A stretch of DNA of 64,000 bases from Curtobacterium caseinilyticum (lineage in GTDB: Bacteria > Actinomycetota > Actinomycetes > Actinomycetales > Microbacteriaceae), in NCBI RefSeq assembly GCF_030363035.1, contig NZ_JAUCMN010000005.1, positions 124,001 to 188,000 of the forward strand, read 5' to 3'. The translations under genes were made by a program, and so were the position numbers. This document shows, one piece after another, positions 22,694-30,906 of the stretch (the stretch's first letter is position 1; every line of letters starts with the position of its first letter). Below the pieces are notes generated by a model. The model searched no databases. It was given only the letters and a program-made list of their open reading frames with translations, and was not told the origin of the DNA.

Positions 22694-25600
22694 ATGCACC
22701 ACGACGAACCGCTCGTCGAGGCCCGGATCGCCCGCCTCGTCCGCGACCGCATCGACCCGGCCGTGCACCGTCGCTCGGCCCCGGTCACCATCGACGCCTG
22801 GCAGGTGCCTGACGAACCGGTGCCGTTCGCCGAGGCCGTCGCCGCCGACTACACGCCCTTCGCGGTCGGTGACGCCTGGGGCGCGCGTCCCTGGGGCACC
22901 ACGTGGTTCCGCGTGCGCGGGACCGTGCCCGAGGACTTCGGCGTCGCGCCCGGCACCACCGTCGAGCTCCGCGTCGACCTCGGTTTCTCGAAGCGCCAGC
23001 CCGGGTTCCAGGCCGAGGGGCTCGCCTGGCGTTCCGACGGTTCCACGATCAAGGGCATCGAGCCGCGCAACGACACCGTCCCCGTCGAGGTCGGACCCGG
23101 CGGCTCGTTCGAGGTCTACGTCGAGGCCGCAGCGAACCCGGACATCGGTGGTGACGACTTCCAGGGCGCGACGCCGCTCGGGTCGAAGGCCACCGCCGGC
23201 ACCGAGCCGATCTACCGCCTGCGCGCCCTCGAGCTCGTCGAGCGCGACGACACCGTGTGGGAGCTCCAGCAGGACTTCTGGGTGCTCCGTGGGCTGATGG
23301 CGGAGCTGCCGACCGACGGCACCCGGGGCGCGGACGTCCTGCGTGGCCTCGAACGTGCGGCGGACGCCCTCGACCCCGACGACGTCGCCGGCAGCGCTGC
23401 CGCCACCCGCGAGGTCCTCGCACCGCTGCTGGCCGTGGGTGCGTCCGGCTCGGCCGGCCGGGCGGTCGCCGTCGGGCACGCGCACATCGACTCCGCGTGG
23501 CTGTGGCCGGTGCGCGAGACGATCCGCAAGTGCGCCAGGACCTTCTCGAACGTGCTCGACCTGATGGACCAGGACCCAGACTTCACCTTCGCCTGCTCGT
23601 CCGCGCAGCAGTACGCCTGGATCCGCGACGGCTACCCGTCGATCTGGGCACGCATCAAGCAGCGCGTCGCCGAGGGGCGGTGGATCCCGGTCGGCGGCAT
23701 GTGGGTCGAGTCGGACACGAACCTGCCCGGCGGCGAGGCGCTGGCACGGCAGTTCGTCGCCGGCAAGCGCCTGTTCCTCGAGGAGTTCGGCATCGACACC
23801 CCCGAGGCCTGGCTGCCCGACTCGTTCGGCTACACCGGGGCGCTGCCGCAGATCGTCCGCGCAGCCGGGTCGAAGTGGTTCGTCACGCAGAAGCCCTCGT
23901 GGAACGAGACGAACGTCATCCCGCACACCTCGTTCCACTGGGAGGGCATCGACGGCTCGCGCGTCCTGACGCACCTGCCCCCGGCGGACACCTACAACTC
24001 GGACGTCTCGGCGGCCGACCTGCACCGCGGCGAACGCGGCAACAAGGAACGCGGTGTCGCGAACACCTCGATGCTGCTCTACGGCTTCGGGGACGGCGGC
24101 GGCGGCCCCACCCGCGAGATGGTCGCAGCGGCCCGACGCCAGCACGACCTCGACGGCTCGCCCCGGGTCGACCTCGGCACCCCGGCGGACGTCTTCGAGG
24201 AGCTCGAGCGCGTCCTGCCGGAACCCGCCGTGTGGTCGGGAGAGATGTACCTCGAGTTCCACCGCGGCACGTACACGTCGCAGATCCGCACGAAGCAGGG
24301 CAACCGGCGCTCCGAGCACCTGCTCCGCGAGGCCGAGCTCTGGGCAACGACCGCGGCCGTGCGGCTCGGCGCCGAGTACCCGTACGACGAGCTCGAGTCC
24401 GTCTGGCACACCGTGCTCCTGCAGCAGTTCCACGACATCCTGCCGGGGTCGTCGATCGCGTGGGTGTACGAGAACGCCGAGGCGGAGTACGCCCGGGTGG
24501 CCGAGGTGCTCGAGGGCCTCATCGGCGCGTCGACGACCGCGCTCGCGAGCGGCGGTGCGCCGGCGCTCGCCGGGGTCGGGGCTCCCGCAACCGCGTTCGC
24601 CGGGGACGACGGGGCGCCGGTCGACGCTCCGCGGGGCCCCGGTGCGCTCGGGGCCGGCGGCAGCGCCGAGGTCGGGACCGTCGTGCGGTTCAACGCCTCG
24701 CCCGTCACGTCGGGAGGGGTGACCGCCCTGGGTGGTTCCCCGTCCGACGAGGAGCGACCCGTGCCTCCCGTCCGGAACGGCGACCGCTTCGTGTTCGACA
24801 CCGGTGTCGTCACCGCGACCGTCGACGCGGAGGGTCACGTCGTGTCGTTCGTCGACCACGCGTCCGGACGCGACGCGATCGCGCCCGGCGCCGCGGCCGC
24901 GCAGTACACCGTGTTCCGGGACACCCCGAACCAGTGGGAGGCGTGGGACATCGACCGCGCCTACCAGCGCAGCGGGACCGTGCTGTCCGCGGCGTCCGTC
25001 GAGGTGCTCGACGACGCGCTCGTCGTGACGCGCCCCTTCGGCTCCTCGTCGGTGACGACGCGCTACACCGCCGTCGCCGGCCGCCCGGAGCTGCTCGTCG
25101 AGACCGAGGTCGAGTGGCACGAGCGGCAGAAGCTCCTCAAGCTCGCGTTCCCGCTCGACGTCCGGGCGTCCGTCGCGTCGAGCGAGATCCAGTTCGGGCA
25201 CATCGACCGGCCGACGCACCAGAACACGTCGTGGGACATGGCCCGCTTCGAGACCGCCGCGCACCGCTGGGTGCACGTCGCCGAGCCCGGCTTCGGTGTC
25301 GCGGTCGCGAACGACTCGACGTACGGGCACGACATCACCCGGTCGACGCGCCCTGACGGCGGGACGACGACGCTCGTGCGCGAGTCGCTGCTGCGGGCAC
25401 CGACCTTCCCGGACCCGCACGCCGACCAGGGGCACCACGTGTTCCGCACGGTGCTGCGCACGGGCGAGTCGGTGCTCGACGCCGCGGACTCGGGGTACCG
25501 GCTCAACCTGCCGGTGCGGTCGGTGCCCGGCTCGGCCGAGGTGTCGCCGCTGGTCGTCGTGTCCTCGCCGCAGGTGCTCGTCGAGGCCGTGAAGCTCGCC

Positions 25601-25816
25601 GAGGACCGGTCTGGCGACGTCGTCGTGCGGCTCTACGAGGCCTCGGGCGGTCGGGCGTCGGACGTCGGGGTGTCGTTCGGGTTCGACGTCGACGAGGTCG
25701 AGGCGGTCGACCTGCTCGAGCGACCGCTCGGCTCCGGGTCGTGGACGGCCGGGGATCCGGTCGTGCTGACGCTCCGGCCGTTCGAGATCGTCACGCTGCG
25801 GGTGCGGCGGGGCTGA
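22694..25816 (+). CDS. Alpha-mannosidase, glycoside hydrolase family 38
   Basis: 1040 residues, no signal peptide, so cytoplasmic. Family 38 signatures: AVGHAHIDSAWLWP (zinc-binding His and Asp) near residue 258, WLPDSFGYTGALPQ with the likely nucleophile Asp near residue 376, and QQFHDILPGSSI near residue 580. It should cleave alpha-mannosides imported by the three upstream gene products, releasing mannose. The C-terminal beta-rich domains are complete. An Ala/Gly-rich linker near residues 615-660 separates the catalytic part from the C-terminal domains. A strong hairpin after the stop closes the operon. Confidence 0.95.
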   Translation: MHHDEPLVEARIARLVRDRIDPAVHRRSAPVTIDAWQVPDEPVPFAEAVAADYTPFAVGDAWGARPWGTTWFRVRGTVPEDFGVAPGTTVELRVDLGFSKRQPGFQAEGLAWRSDGSTIKGIEPRNDTVPVEVGPGGSFEVYVEAAANPDIGGDDFQGATPLGSKATAGTEPIYRLRALELVERDDTVWELQQDFWVLRGLMAELPTDGTRGADVLRGLERAADALDPDDVAGSAAATREVLAPLLAVGASGSAGRAVAVGHAHIDSAWLWPVRETIRKCARTFSNVLDLMDQDPDFTFACSSAQQYAWIRDGYPSIWARIKQRVAEGRWIPVGGMWVESDTNLPGGEALARQFVAGKRLFLEEFGIDTPEAWLPDSFGYTGALPQIVRAAGSKWFVTQKPSWNETNVIPHTSFHWEGIDGSRVLTHLPPADTYNSDVSAADLHRGERGNKERGVANTSMLLYGFGDGGGGPTREMVAAARRQHDLDGSPRVDLGTPADVFEELERVLPEPAVWSGEMYLEFHRGTYTSQIRTKQGNRRSEHLLREAELWATTAAVRLGAEYPYDELESVWHTVLLQQFHDILPGSSIAWVYENAEAEYARVAEVLEGLIGASTTALASGGAPALAGVGAPATAFAGDDGAPVDAPRGPGALGAGGSAEVGTVVRFNASPVTSGGVTALGGSPSDEERPVPPVRNGDRFVFDTGVVTATVDAEGHVVSFVDHASGRDAIAPGAAAAQYTVFRDTPNQWEAWDIDRAYQRSGTVLSAASVEVLDDALVVTRPFGSSSVTTRYTAVAGRPELLVETEVEWHERQKLLKLAFPLDVRASVASSEIQFGHIDRPTHQNTSWDMARFETAAHRWVHVAEPGFGVAVANDSTYGHDITRSTRPDGGTTTLVRESLLRAPTFPDPHADQGHHVFRTVLRTGESVLDAADSGYRLNLPVRSVPGSAEVSPLVVVSSPQVLVEAVKLAEDRSGDVVVRLYEASGGRASDVGVSFGFDVDEVEAVDLLERPLGSGSWTAGDPVVLTLRPFEIVTLRVRRG

Positions 25817-25857
25817 GGCGCCGCTGGTCCCGAGGCAGCGGGGCCGGCGGAGAGGTT

Positions 25858-25897
25858 GCGGCGCCGGGGGAGCACGGGTGCGTTCCCCCGGCGCCGC
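25858..25897 (+). terminator. 14-bp hairpin ending the mannoside operon
   Basis: Perfect G/C arms 25858-25871 and 25884-25897 with a 12-nt loop, starting 42 nt after the mannosidase stop and followed by TTCGCG. Confidence 0.85.
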
Positions 25898-25954
25898 TTC
25901 GCGCGCCGGGCGTGACGCCGTGGTCTGTCTCGCACTCGCCGTACCCAGCGGAAT

Positions 25955-26053
25955 CGGGCGTACCAGGTCGATCCGGGCACACCTGGTCTTCCCTTTCCGC
26001 CAGGTATGCCCGGAAGTGCTTGGCATCGCACCTGTTCTGGGAAGGAACGTGCG
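25955..26053 (-). repeat. 99-nt intergenic repeat, copy B (reverse orientation)
   Basis: Read on the minus strand it aligns without gaps to copies A (18935) and C (28851), about 73-76 percent identity by hand. The stem is 25975-25986 with 26000-26011 around a 13-nt loop; all twelve positions pair, one as G-T. With the terminator it accounts for most of the 325-base gap 25817-26141; nothing else is recognisable there. Confidence 0.85.
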
Positions 26054-26141
26054 TCCTGCACAGAGCATCCGGCCTGGAGGCTCGTCCACAGTTCCCGGCT
26101 CCGGCTCACGTCGGCCGGTGGAGACCGGGCACGATCGCGGC

Positions 26142-27101
26142 ATGGAACGTCCACTCCCCATCCTCCGTGCGGGGCCAGCTCGTGAGGTCTCGTGCGACCC
26201 GACGACGCTGCGCCGTCGAGCCCGATCGAGCGGCGCTGACCGGTTGGTCCGCGTCGGCCCGAACGCCTTCGTCGAGGGGACCCGCTGGGACTCGGCGGGC
26301 CCACGGCAGCGCTACGTGACGCGCGTGTACGCCCGACTCGGGCGGATCGGTACTGCGGCCGTCGCCTCGCACGCCTCAGCGGCAGCGGTGCTCGGGCTCC
26401 CGGCGCTCGGGGGCTGGGAGGTCCCGGTGCACGCGACCGTGCCCGAGACGATGTACCGCGGACGGACGCGAGACCTCGTCCTGCACACGCGTCCCGTCCG
26501 CGCCGACGAGCGACTGCCGGCTCGCGGTGTCCGGGTGACGACCGTGCCCCGAACCGTCGTCGACATCGCGATGCGGGACGACCTGCGCTCCGCGGTCGTC
26601 GTCGCGGACGGGGCGTTGCGTGCCGGCACCGGAGCGGCGGAGCTCGCTGCGGCGGTCGATCGCCGAGCACGCGGGCACCGCCGCGCGGAGCACGTGCTCG
26701 GCCTCGCCGACGGCCGCGCCGGGTCGACCGCAGAGTCCTTCGCTCGCGTGGTGTTCCTCGAACTCGGGCTGCCGAGACCGGTCCTGCAGCAGGAGTTCGT
26801 GGTCGATGGGCGCCGGTTCTCGGTCGACTTCTGGTTCCCGGACCAGGGCGTGGTCGTCGAGATCGACGGTCGAGCGAAGTACACGCAGGAGCGGTACCTC
26901 GCAGGTCGGAGTCCCACCGAGGTGTTCCTCGACGAGAAGCGGCGGCACGAGCGGCTGCTGACCGTGCCCGGCGTGCGGACGATCATCCAGCTCGAGTGGC
27001 GCGACCTCTTCGACCCCGATGCGCTGGTCCGACGCTTCCGGGCAGCGGGACTGCCGTGCCCGGTCCGACCGGCCAGGAGCGCACGACCCGGAGCGGCCTG
27101 A
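26142..27101 (+). CDS. AbiEi-like/DUF559-type protein with a PD-(D/E)XK-like C terminus
   Basis: 319 residues. The N-terminal part resembles type IV antitoxin AbiEi-like winged-helix proteins (HASAAAVLGLPALGG, RTVVDIAM), while the C-terminal hundred residues hold FSVDFWFPDQGVVVEIDGRAKY and EKRRHERLL, matching the DUF559/Vsr-like nuclease fold with its Asp...Glu-x-Asp core. Such proteins are common singletons in Microbacteriaceae; the real role is unknown and no toxin partner gene is next to it. ATG at 26142 begins the protein-like sequence. It lies between repeat copies B and C. Confidence 0.7.
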   Translation: MERPLPILRAGPAREVSCDPTTLRRRARSSGADRLVRVGPNAFVEGTRWDSAGPRQRYVTRVYARLGRIGTAAVASHASAAAVLGLPALGGWEVPVHATVPETMYRGRTRDLVLHTRPVRADERLPARGVRVTTVPRTVVDIAMRDDLRSAVVVADGALRAGTGAAELAAAVDRRARGHRRAEHVLGLADGRAGSTAESFARVVFLELGLPRPVLQQEFVVDGRRFSVDFWFPDQGVVVEIDGRAKYTQERYLAGRSPTEVFLDEKRRHERLLTVPGVRTIIQLEWRDLFDPDALVRRFRAAGLPCPVRPARSARPGAA

Positions 27102-27235
27102 TCCAGTGGGCGCTCGCGCGGCGGTCCGAGTCAGCCGCCGGTCGTCGGGCGAGCCGCAGCTCGCCGTGTGGGCCGCAGCGCATGGGGTGACCTGACCGGG
27201 AGCCGGCCCAGGGGGACACGGTTAGCGTCGCGCGC

Positions 27236-27976
27236 ATGGCTGTCACCGAGATCTGGCTCGTCCGCCACGGGGAGTCGAGCGCGAACGTCGCCGCTGCCAG
27301 AGCCGAGGCCGCGGGCGCCGACGTCATCGAGGTCGACCATCGCGACGCCGACGTCCCGCTCAGTCCGTTGGGGGAGGAGCAGTCCCGAGCGCTCGGGCAG
27401 GAGCTCGCCGACCGCGGCGTCGACGACGTCCCGGTGGCGCTGTGGGTCTCGCCCTACCGCCGGGCGCAGCAGACGATCGGCATCGCGCTCGACGCCGGCG
27501 GACTGACCGAGCCGCCCAAGCGGGTCGACGAACGACTCCGCGACCGAGAGCTCGGCGTCCTCGACCTGCTCACCCGCGACGGCGTTCGCAACCGGTACCC
27601 GGACGAGGAACGCCGACGACAGTGGCTCGGCAAGTACTACCACCGCCCTGCTGGCGGGGAGTCCTGGGCGGACGTGATGCTCCGCCTCCGCACCGTGCTG
27701 ACGGACGTCGACCGGCTCGAGGGCCCCGGACGGTTGCTCGTCGCCGCGCACGACGCGGTCGTGATGCTCACCGTCGCCGTCTGCCTCGACCTCGACGAGC
27801 ACGCACTGATGGCCTTCGCCGAGGACCACACGGTGGCGAACGCCTCGCTCACACGACTGCACCGAGACGGACCGGGTTCTCCGTGGACCCTCGAGGAGTT
27901 CTCCGCCGTGGGGCACCTCGACGACGACGAGGTCACCGAGCACAGCGGCCGGAAGGACGACGCCCGTGTCGACTGA
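27236..27976 (+). CDS. Histidine phosphatase / phosphoglycerate mutase-like protein
   Basis: 246 residues. N-terminal LVRHGES carries the phosphorylated histidine; SPYRRAQQT, the acidic DRELGVLD and the later AHDAVVM complete the branch 1 active site. The substrate is not predictable. TAGCGT (27223-27228) is seven bases before the ATG (leaderless pattern). The end overlaps nnrD by 11 nt, so the two are co-translated. Confidence 0.88.
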   Translation: MAVTEIWLVRHGESSANVAAARAEAAGADVIEVDHRDADVPLSPLGEEQSRALGQELADRGVDDVPVALWVSPYRRAQQTIGIALDAGGLTEPPKRVDERLRDRELGVLDLLTRDGVRNRYPDEERRRQWLGKYYHRPAGGESWADVMLRLRTVLTDVDRLEGPGRLLVAAHDAVVMLTVAVCLDLDEHALMAFAEDHTVANASLTRLHRDGPGSPWTLEEFSAVGHLDDDEVTEHSGRKDDARVD

Positions 27977-28844
27977 ACCCGATGCCCCGCAGCACATCAC
28001 GCCGAACGTCCTCCGCGAGTGGGCGCTGCCGGAGCCCGGCGCCGGCAAGTACGGCCGCGGTCAGGTGCTCGTCATCGGCGGCGCCGCGTACACGCCCGGG
28101 GCGGCGATGCTCTCCGCCCTCGCCGCACTCCGGGTCGGTGCCGGGCGGCTCACCCTGGCCGTCGGCGCGAGCGTCGCGAAGCACGTGGCCGTGGCCGTGC
28201 CCGAGTCCGGCGTGGTCCCACTGGACGAGGACGACGACGGGCACGTCGTGGTGGGGGCGCTCGCCGCCGTGGCCGACACCGCCGGCACGTCCGACGCCGT
28301 GCTCATCGGGCCCGGGCTGGACGAGCCCGACGGCGCGCGTGACCTGGTCGCGGGTATCGCCGACGCGGTCGGACCGGACACCTTCGTCGTGCTCGACGCC
28401 TTCGCGCTCGGCGTCGCGGCGGACGTCGAGGACCAGCTCCGGCCGTTGCACGGTCGTCTCGTCCTCACGCCGAACAGCGGCGAGGCCGAGCGGCTCCTCG
28501 GGCGGGACTGCGGGGACGACGACGTCGCCGACGCCCGCGAGATCGCCGAGCGGTACGGCGCCGTGGTCGCGCTGTCCGACGTCATCGCGGCCCCGGACGG
28601 ACGGACGTGGATCAAGGGCACCGGCTCCGGTGGGCTCGGGACGAGCGGCAGCGGCGACGTGCTGTCCGGCGTGGTCGTCGGGCTGCTCGCGCGCGGCGCC
28701 GATCCGGCACAGGCGGTCGCCTGGGCGTCCTACGTGCACGCGGCCGCCGGGGACCGACTCGCGGTGCAGGTCGGGCCGCTGGGCTACCTGGCCAGCGAGC
28801 TCCTCACCGAGATCCCGCGCGTCCTGGTCGAGCTCGGCGGCTGA
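27966..28844 (+). CDS. nnrD: ADP-dependent NAD(P)H-hydrate dehydratase
   Basis: 292 residues. The ribokinase-like YjeF C-terminal domain is complete: GQVLVIGGAAYTPGAAMLSALAALRVGAG, LTPNSGEAERLLG and KGTGSGGLGTSGSGDVLSG (nucleotide and hydrate binding). It repairs hydrated NADH/NADPH using ADP or ATP. The YjeF N-terminal epimerase domain is not fused here. GTG start at 27966 lies inside the end of the phosphatase gene. The 99-nt repeat copy C starts 6 nt after the stop. Confidence 0.93.
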   Translation: MSTEPDAPQHITPNVLREWALPEPGAGKYGRGQVLVIGGAAYTPGAAMLSALAALRVGAGRLTLAVGASVAKHVAVAVPESGVVPLDEDDDGHVVVGALAAVADTAGTSDAVLIGPGLDEPDGARDLVAGIADAVGPDTFVVLDAFALGVAADVEDQLRPLHGRLVLTPNSGEAERLLGRDCGDDDVADAREIAERYGAVVALSDVIAAPDGRTWIKGTGSGGLGTSGSGDVLSGVVVGLLARGADPAQAVAWASYVHAAAGDRLAVQVGPLGYLASELLTEIPRVLVELGG

Positions 28845-28850
28845 CGACGT

Positions 28851-28949
28851 CGCCCGTTCCTTCCCAGAACGGCTGCGATACCTGGTCGGAACGGGCGTAC
28901 CTGGCGGAACGGAACGACCAGGTACGCCCGGAACGCAGAGGTACGCCCG
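28851..28949 (+). repeat. 99-nt intergenic repeat, copy C
   Basis: The cleanest copy: stem 28893-28904 with 28918-28929 is a perfect 12-bp pairing (GGGCGTACCTGG with its complement) around a 13-nt loop. It starts with CGCCCGTTCCTTCCCAGAAC and ends in GTACGCCCG like copy A. It lies at the convergent 3' ends of nnrD and the DUF1905 gene. Confidence 0.85.
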
Positions 28950-28968
28950 AGTTCACCTGGTCCCGTAG

Positions 28969-29061
28969 GGCCAGGGCCAGGGCCAGGGTCAGGGCCAGGG
29001 TCAGGGCCAGCGCCAGAGCCAGCGCCAGCGCCACAGCCAGCGCCAGCGCCAGCGCCAGACA
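28969..29061. repeat. Hexanucleotide repeat tract (GCCAGG/GCCAGC)
   Basis: About fifteen degenerate 6-bp units, GCCAGG grading into GCCAGC, with GTCAGG and GCCACA variants. It lies between copy C of the 99-nt repeat and the stop of the DUF1905 gene; non-coding. Confidence 0.9.
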
Positions 29062-29080
29062 GGGCCCCACCCGCACCCGC

Positions 29081-29518
29081 CTAGCCGCGCAGGGTCTCCA
29101 CGGCCTTGTCGACCCGGCGCTGCCGCGTCTCCGGGGCCTTCGCGGCGAGCACCGGGTCGACGAGCGCTCGCTGCCGTGACGCCGACAGGGTCTCGTACGC
29201 CGCGCGCACCCCGGCCTCGTCGAGCGCTGCTGCCAGGTCGGACGGCAGCTCGACCGTCCGCGGCAGGGTGTCGACCTCGAGCGTGACCTCGACGGTGTCG
29301 CCGGCGGCGATCCCCGAGGCCGTCCGGTGCTCCGCGGAGAGCGGGACCAGGAACTGCCCGCCCATCACCCCGACGGTGGAGCGGTAGGTGTAGCCGCCGT
29401 CGATCGTGACGACCACGGCCGGGCGCTTCCCGGAGCCGAGCGCCTCGATGACGGACTCCGGGACGGGCAGTCCGGTCGCCGTCTTCCTCGCCTGCAGCAC
29501 CGTCGTCGTGAACTGCAC
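29081..29518 (-). CDS. DUF1905 / YdeI-OmpD-associated family protein
   Basis: 145 residues. N-terminal DUF1905 beta-barrel-like domain (MQFTTTVLQARKTATGLPVP, VTIDGGYTYRSTVGVMGG) and a C-terminal helical segment with LVDPVLAAKAPETRQRRVDKAVETLR, typical of YdeI-like proteins. Function unknown. The GTG at 29518 is chosen because GGGAGG stands five bases upstream; further upstream the frame runs into non-coding repeats. Divergent from the binding-protein gene at 29753. Confidence 0.82.
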   Translation of the reverse strand: MQFTTTVLQARKTATGLPVPESVIEALGSGKRPAVVVTIDGGYTYRSTVGVMGGQFLVPLSAEHRTASGIAAGDTVEVTLEVDTLPRTVELPSDLAAALDEAGVRAAYETLSASRQRALVDPVLAAKAPETRQRRVDKAVETLRG

Positions 29519-29540
29519 CCGTGCCTCCCGGCTGTCGTCG

Positions 29541-29592
29541 GACGCGACCGTCGCGTCCTGGCGGACGCGGCCGTCGCGTCCTGGCGGACGCG
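29541..29592. promoter_or_regulatory. Palindromic direct repeats in a divergent promoter region
   Basis: A 21-bp unit occurs at 29549-29569 and 29572-29592 (period 23); each unit contains GCGTCC-TGGC-GGACGC. The block begins with an 8-bp inverted repeat (GACGCGAC with GTCGCGTC) at 29541-29557. Symmetric repeats between divergent genes suggest a regulator-binding region; the regulator is unknown. Confidence 0.45.
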
Positions 29593-29752
29593 ACCACCAG
29601 GGCCGCTCCCGGCAGCGAAACCGTACAGCCGCACGCGCTGTTCCGCCACCGTTCACCGCCGCAGCACGACCCGGAAACCGGGCGCGTCCACGATCGTGCC
29701 GAACCCGGACCCCGGGTACCCGAACCCCCACCGCACCCGGAAGGCACACCCC

Positions 29753-30901
29753 GTGCAGCACACCCGCACCCTGGCCGGCATCGCCCTGGCCGCAGCAGCA
29801 GTCGTCACCCTGGCCGGTTGCTCGGCCACGAGCTCGGCGAGCACGAGCACCGGCGCCGGCGACGCCGACTGGAAGACCGCCACGAGCGCCGAGTCGGCGG
29901 GCGGCATGGACGCGCTCGTCAAGGCCGCGAAGGCCGAGGGCCAGCTCAACGTCATCGCGCTGCCGCCGTCGTGGGCCAACTACGGCAAGATCATCGACGG
30001 CTTCACGAAGCAGTACGGCATCAAGGTCGCGTCGGCGAACCCGAACGGTTCGAGCGCCGACGAGGTCGCCGCGGTGAAGTCGCAGAAGGGCCAGTCCACG
30101 GCACCCGACGTCCTGGACCTCGGCAACGCGGTCCTGCAGCAGAACCTCGACCTGCTCACGGACTACAAGGTCGCGAACTGGTCGGACATCCCGGACACCC
30201 TGAAGGACGCCGACGGCAAGTGGACGCGCGACTACACGGGGCTCATGTCGATCGGGTACGACTCGTCGAAGATCTCGGACGCCCCGAAGGACCTGAACGA
30301 CCTGCTCGGCAGCGAGTACAAGGGCAAGGTCTCGATCGCCGGCGACCCCACGCAGGCCAACCAGGCCGCGTCGGCCGTCTACCTCGCCGCACTCGAGAAC
30401 GGTGGCTCCGCCGACGACATCACCCCCGGTGTCGAGTTCTTCGGCAAGCTGAAGCAGGCCGGCAACTTCCAGAACGTCCTGCCGTCGCAGGCCACCGTCG
30501 CCTCGGGGGAGACCCCGGTCGTCGTCCAGTGGTCGTACAACAACCTCGCGTGGGGGCCGGCTGCGGGTGCATCGGGCAACAAGAACTGGAAGACGGTCGT
30601 CCCCGAGGGGCAGGCCCTCGGCTCGTACTACTCGCAGGCCATCAACAAGGACGCCCCGCACCCCGCGGCGGCCCGCCTCTGGCAGGAGTACATCGCCAGC
30701 CCGGAAGCGCAGAACCTGTACCTGCAGGCCGGCGCCTTCCCGTCGACCCTCGCGGCGATGCAGCAGTCGGGCACAGTCGACCAGGACGCCCTGGAGGCCG
30801 CCGGCGGCATGCCGAAGGACTACGTCGAGCTGACCGACGCCCAGGTCACCGACGCGGCGAAGGTGCTCGCGGCGAAGTGGTCCGCCACGATGGGGTCCTG
30901 A
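29753..30901 (+). CDS. ABC importer solute-binding lipoprotein (polyamine/iron type)
   Basis: 382 residues. Lipobox VTLAGC near residue 23, then a family 1 binding protein of the PotD/AfuA kind: AKAEGQLNVIALPPSWANYGK, APDVLDLGNAVLQQ and VQWSYNNLAWGP. The solute may be a polyamine, ferric iron or an organophosphonate; the sequence alone does not settle it. GTG start at 29753 with GGAAGG upstream, in a context almost identical to that of the permease gene at 20731. First gene of a four-gene operon. Confidence 0.9.
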   Translation: MQHTRTLAGIALAAAAVVTLAGCSATSSASTSTGAGDADWKTATSAESAGGMDALVKAAKAEGQLNVIALPPSWANYGKIIDGFTKQYGIKVASANPNGSSADEVAAVKSQKGQSTAPDVLDLGNAVLQQNLDLLTDYKVANWSDIPDTLKDADGKWTRDYTGLMSIGYDSSKISDAPKDLNDLLGSEYKGKVSIAGDPTQANQAASAVYLAALENGGSADDITPGVEFFGKLKQAGNFQNVLPSQATVASGETPVVVQWSYNNLAWGPAAGASGNKNWKTVVPEGQALGSYYSQAINKDAPHPAAARLWQEYIASPEAQNLYLQAGAFPSTLAAMQQSGTVDQDALEAAGGMPKDYVELTDAQVTDAAKVLAAKWSATMGS

Positions 30902-30906
30902 CAGCC

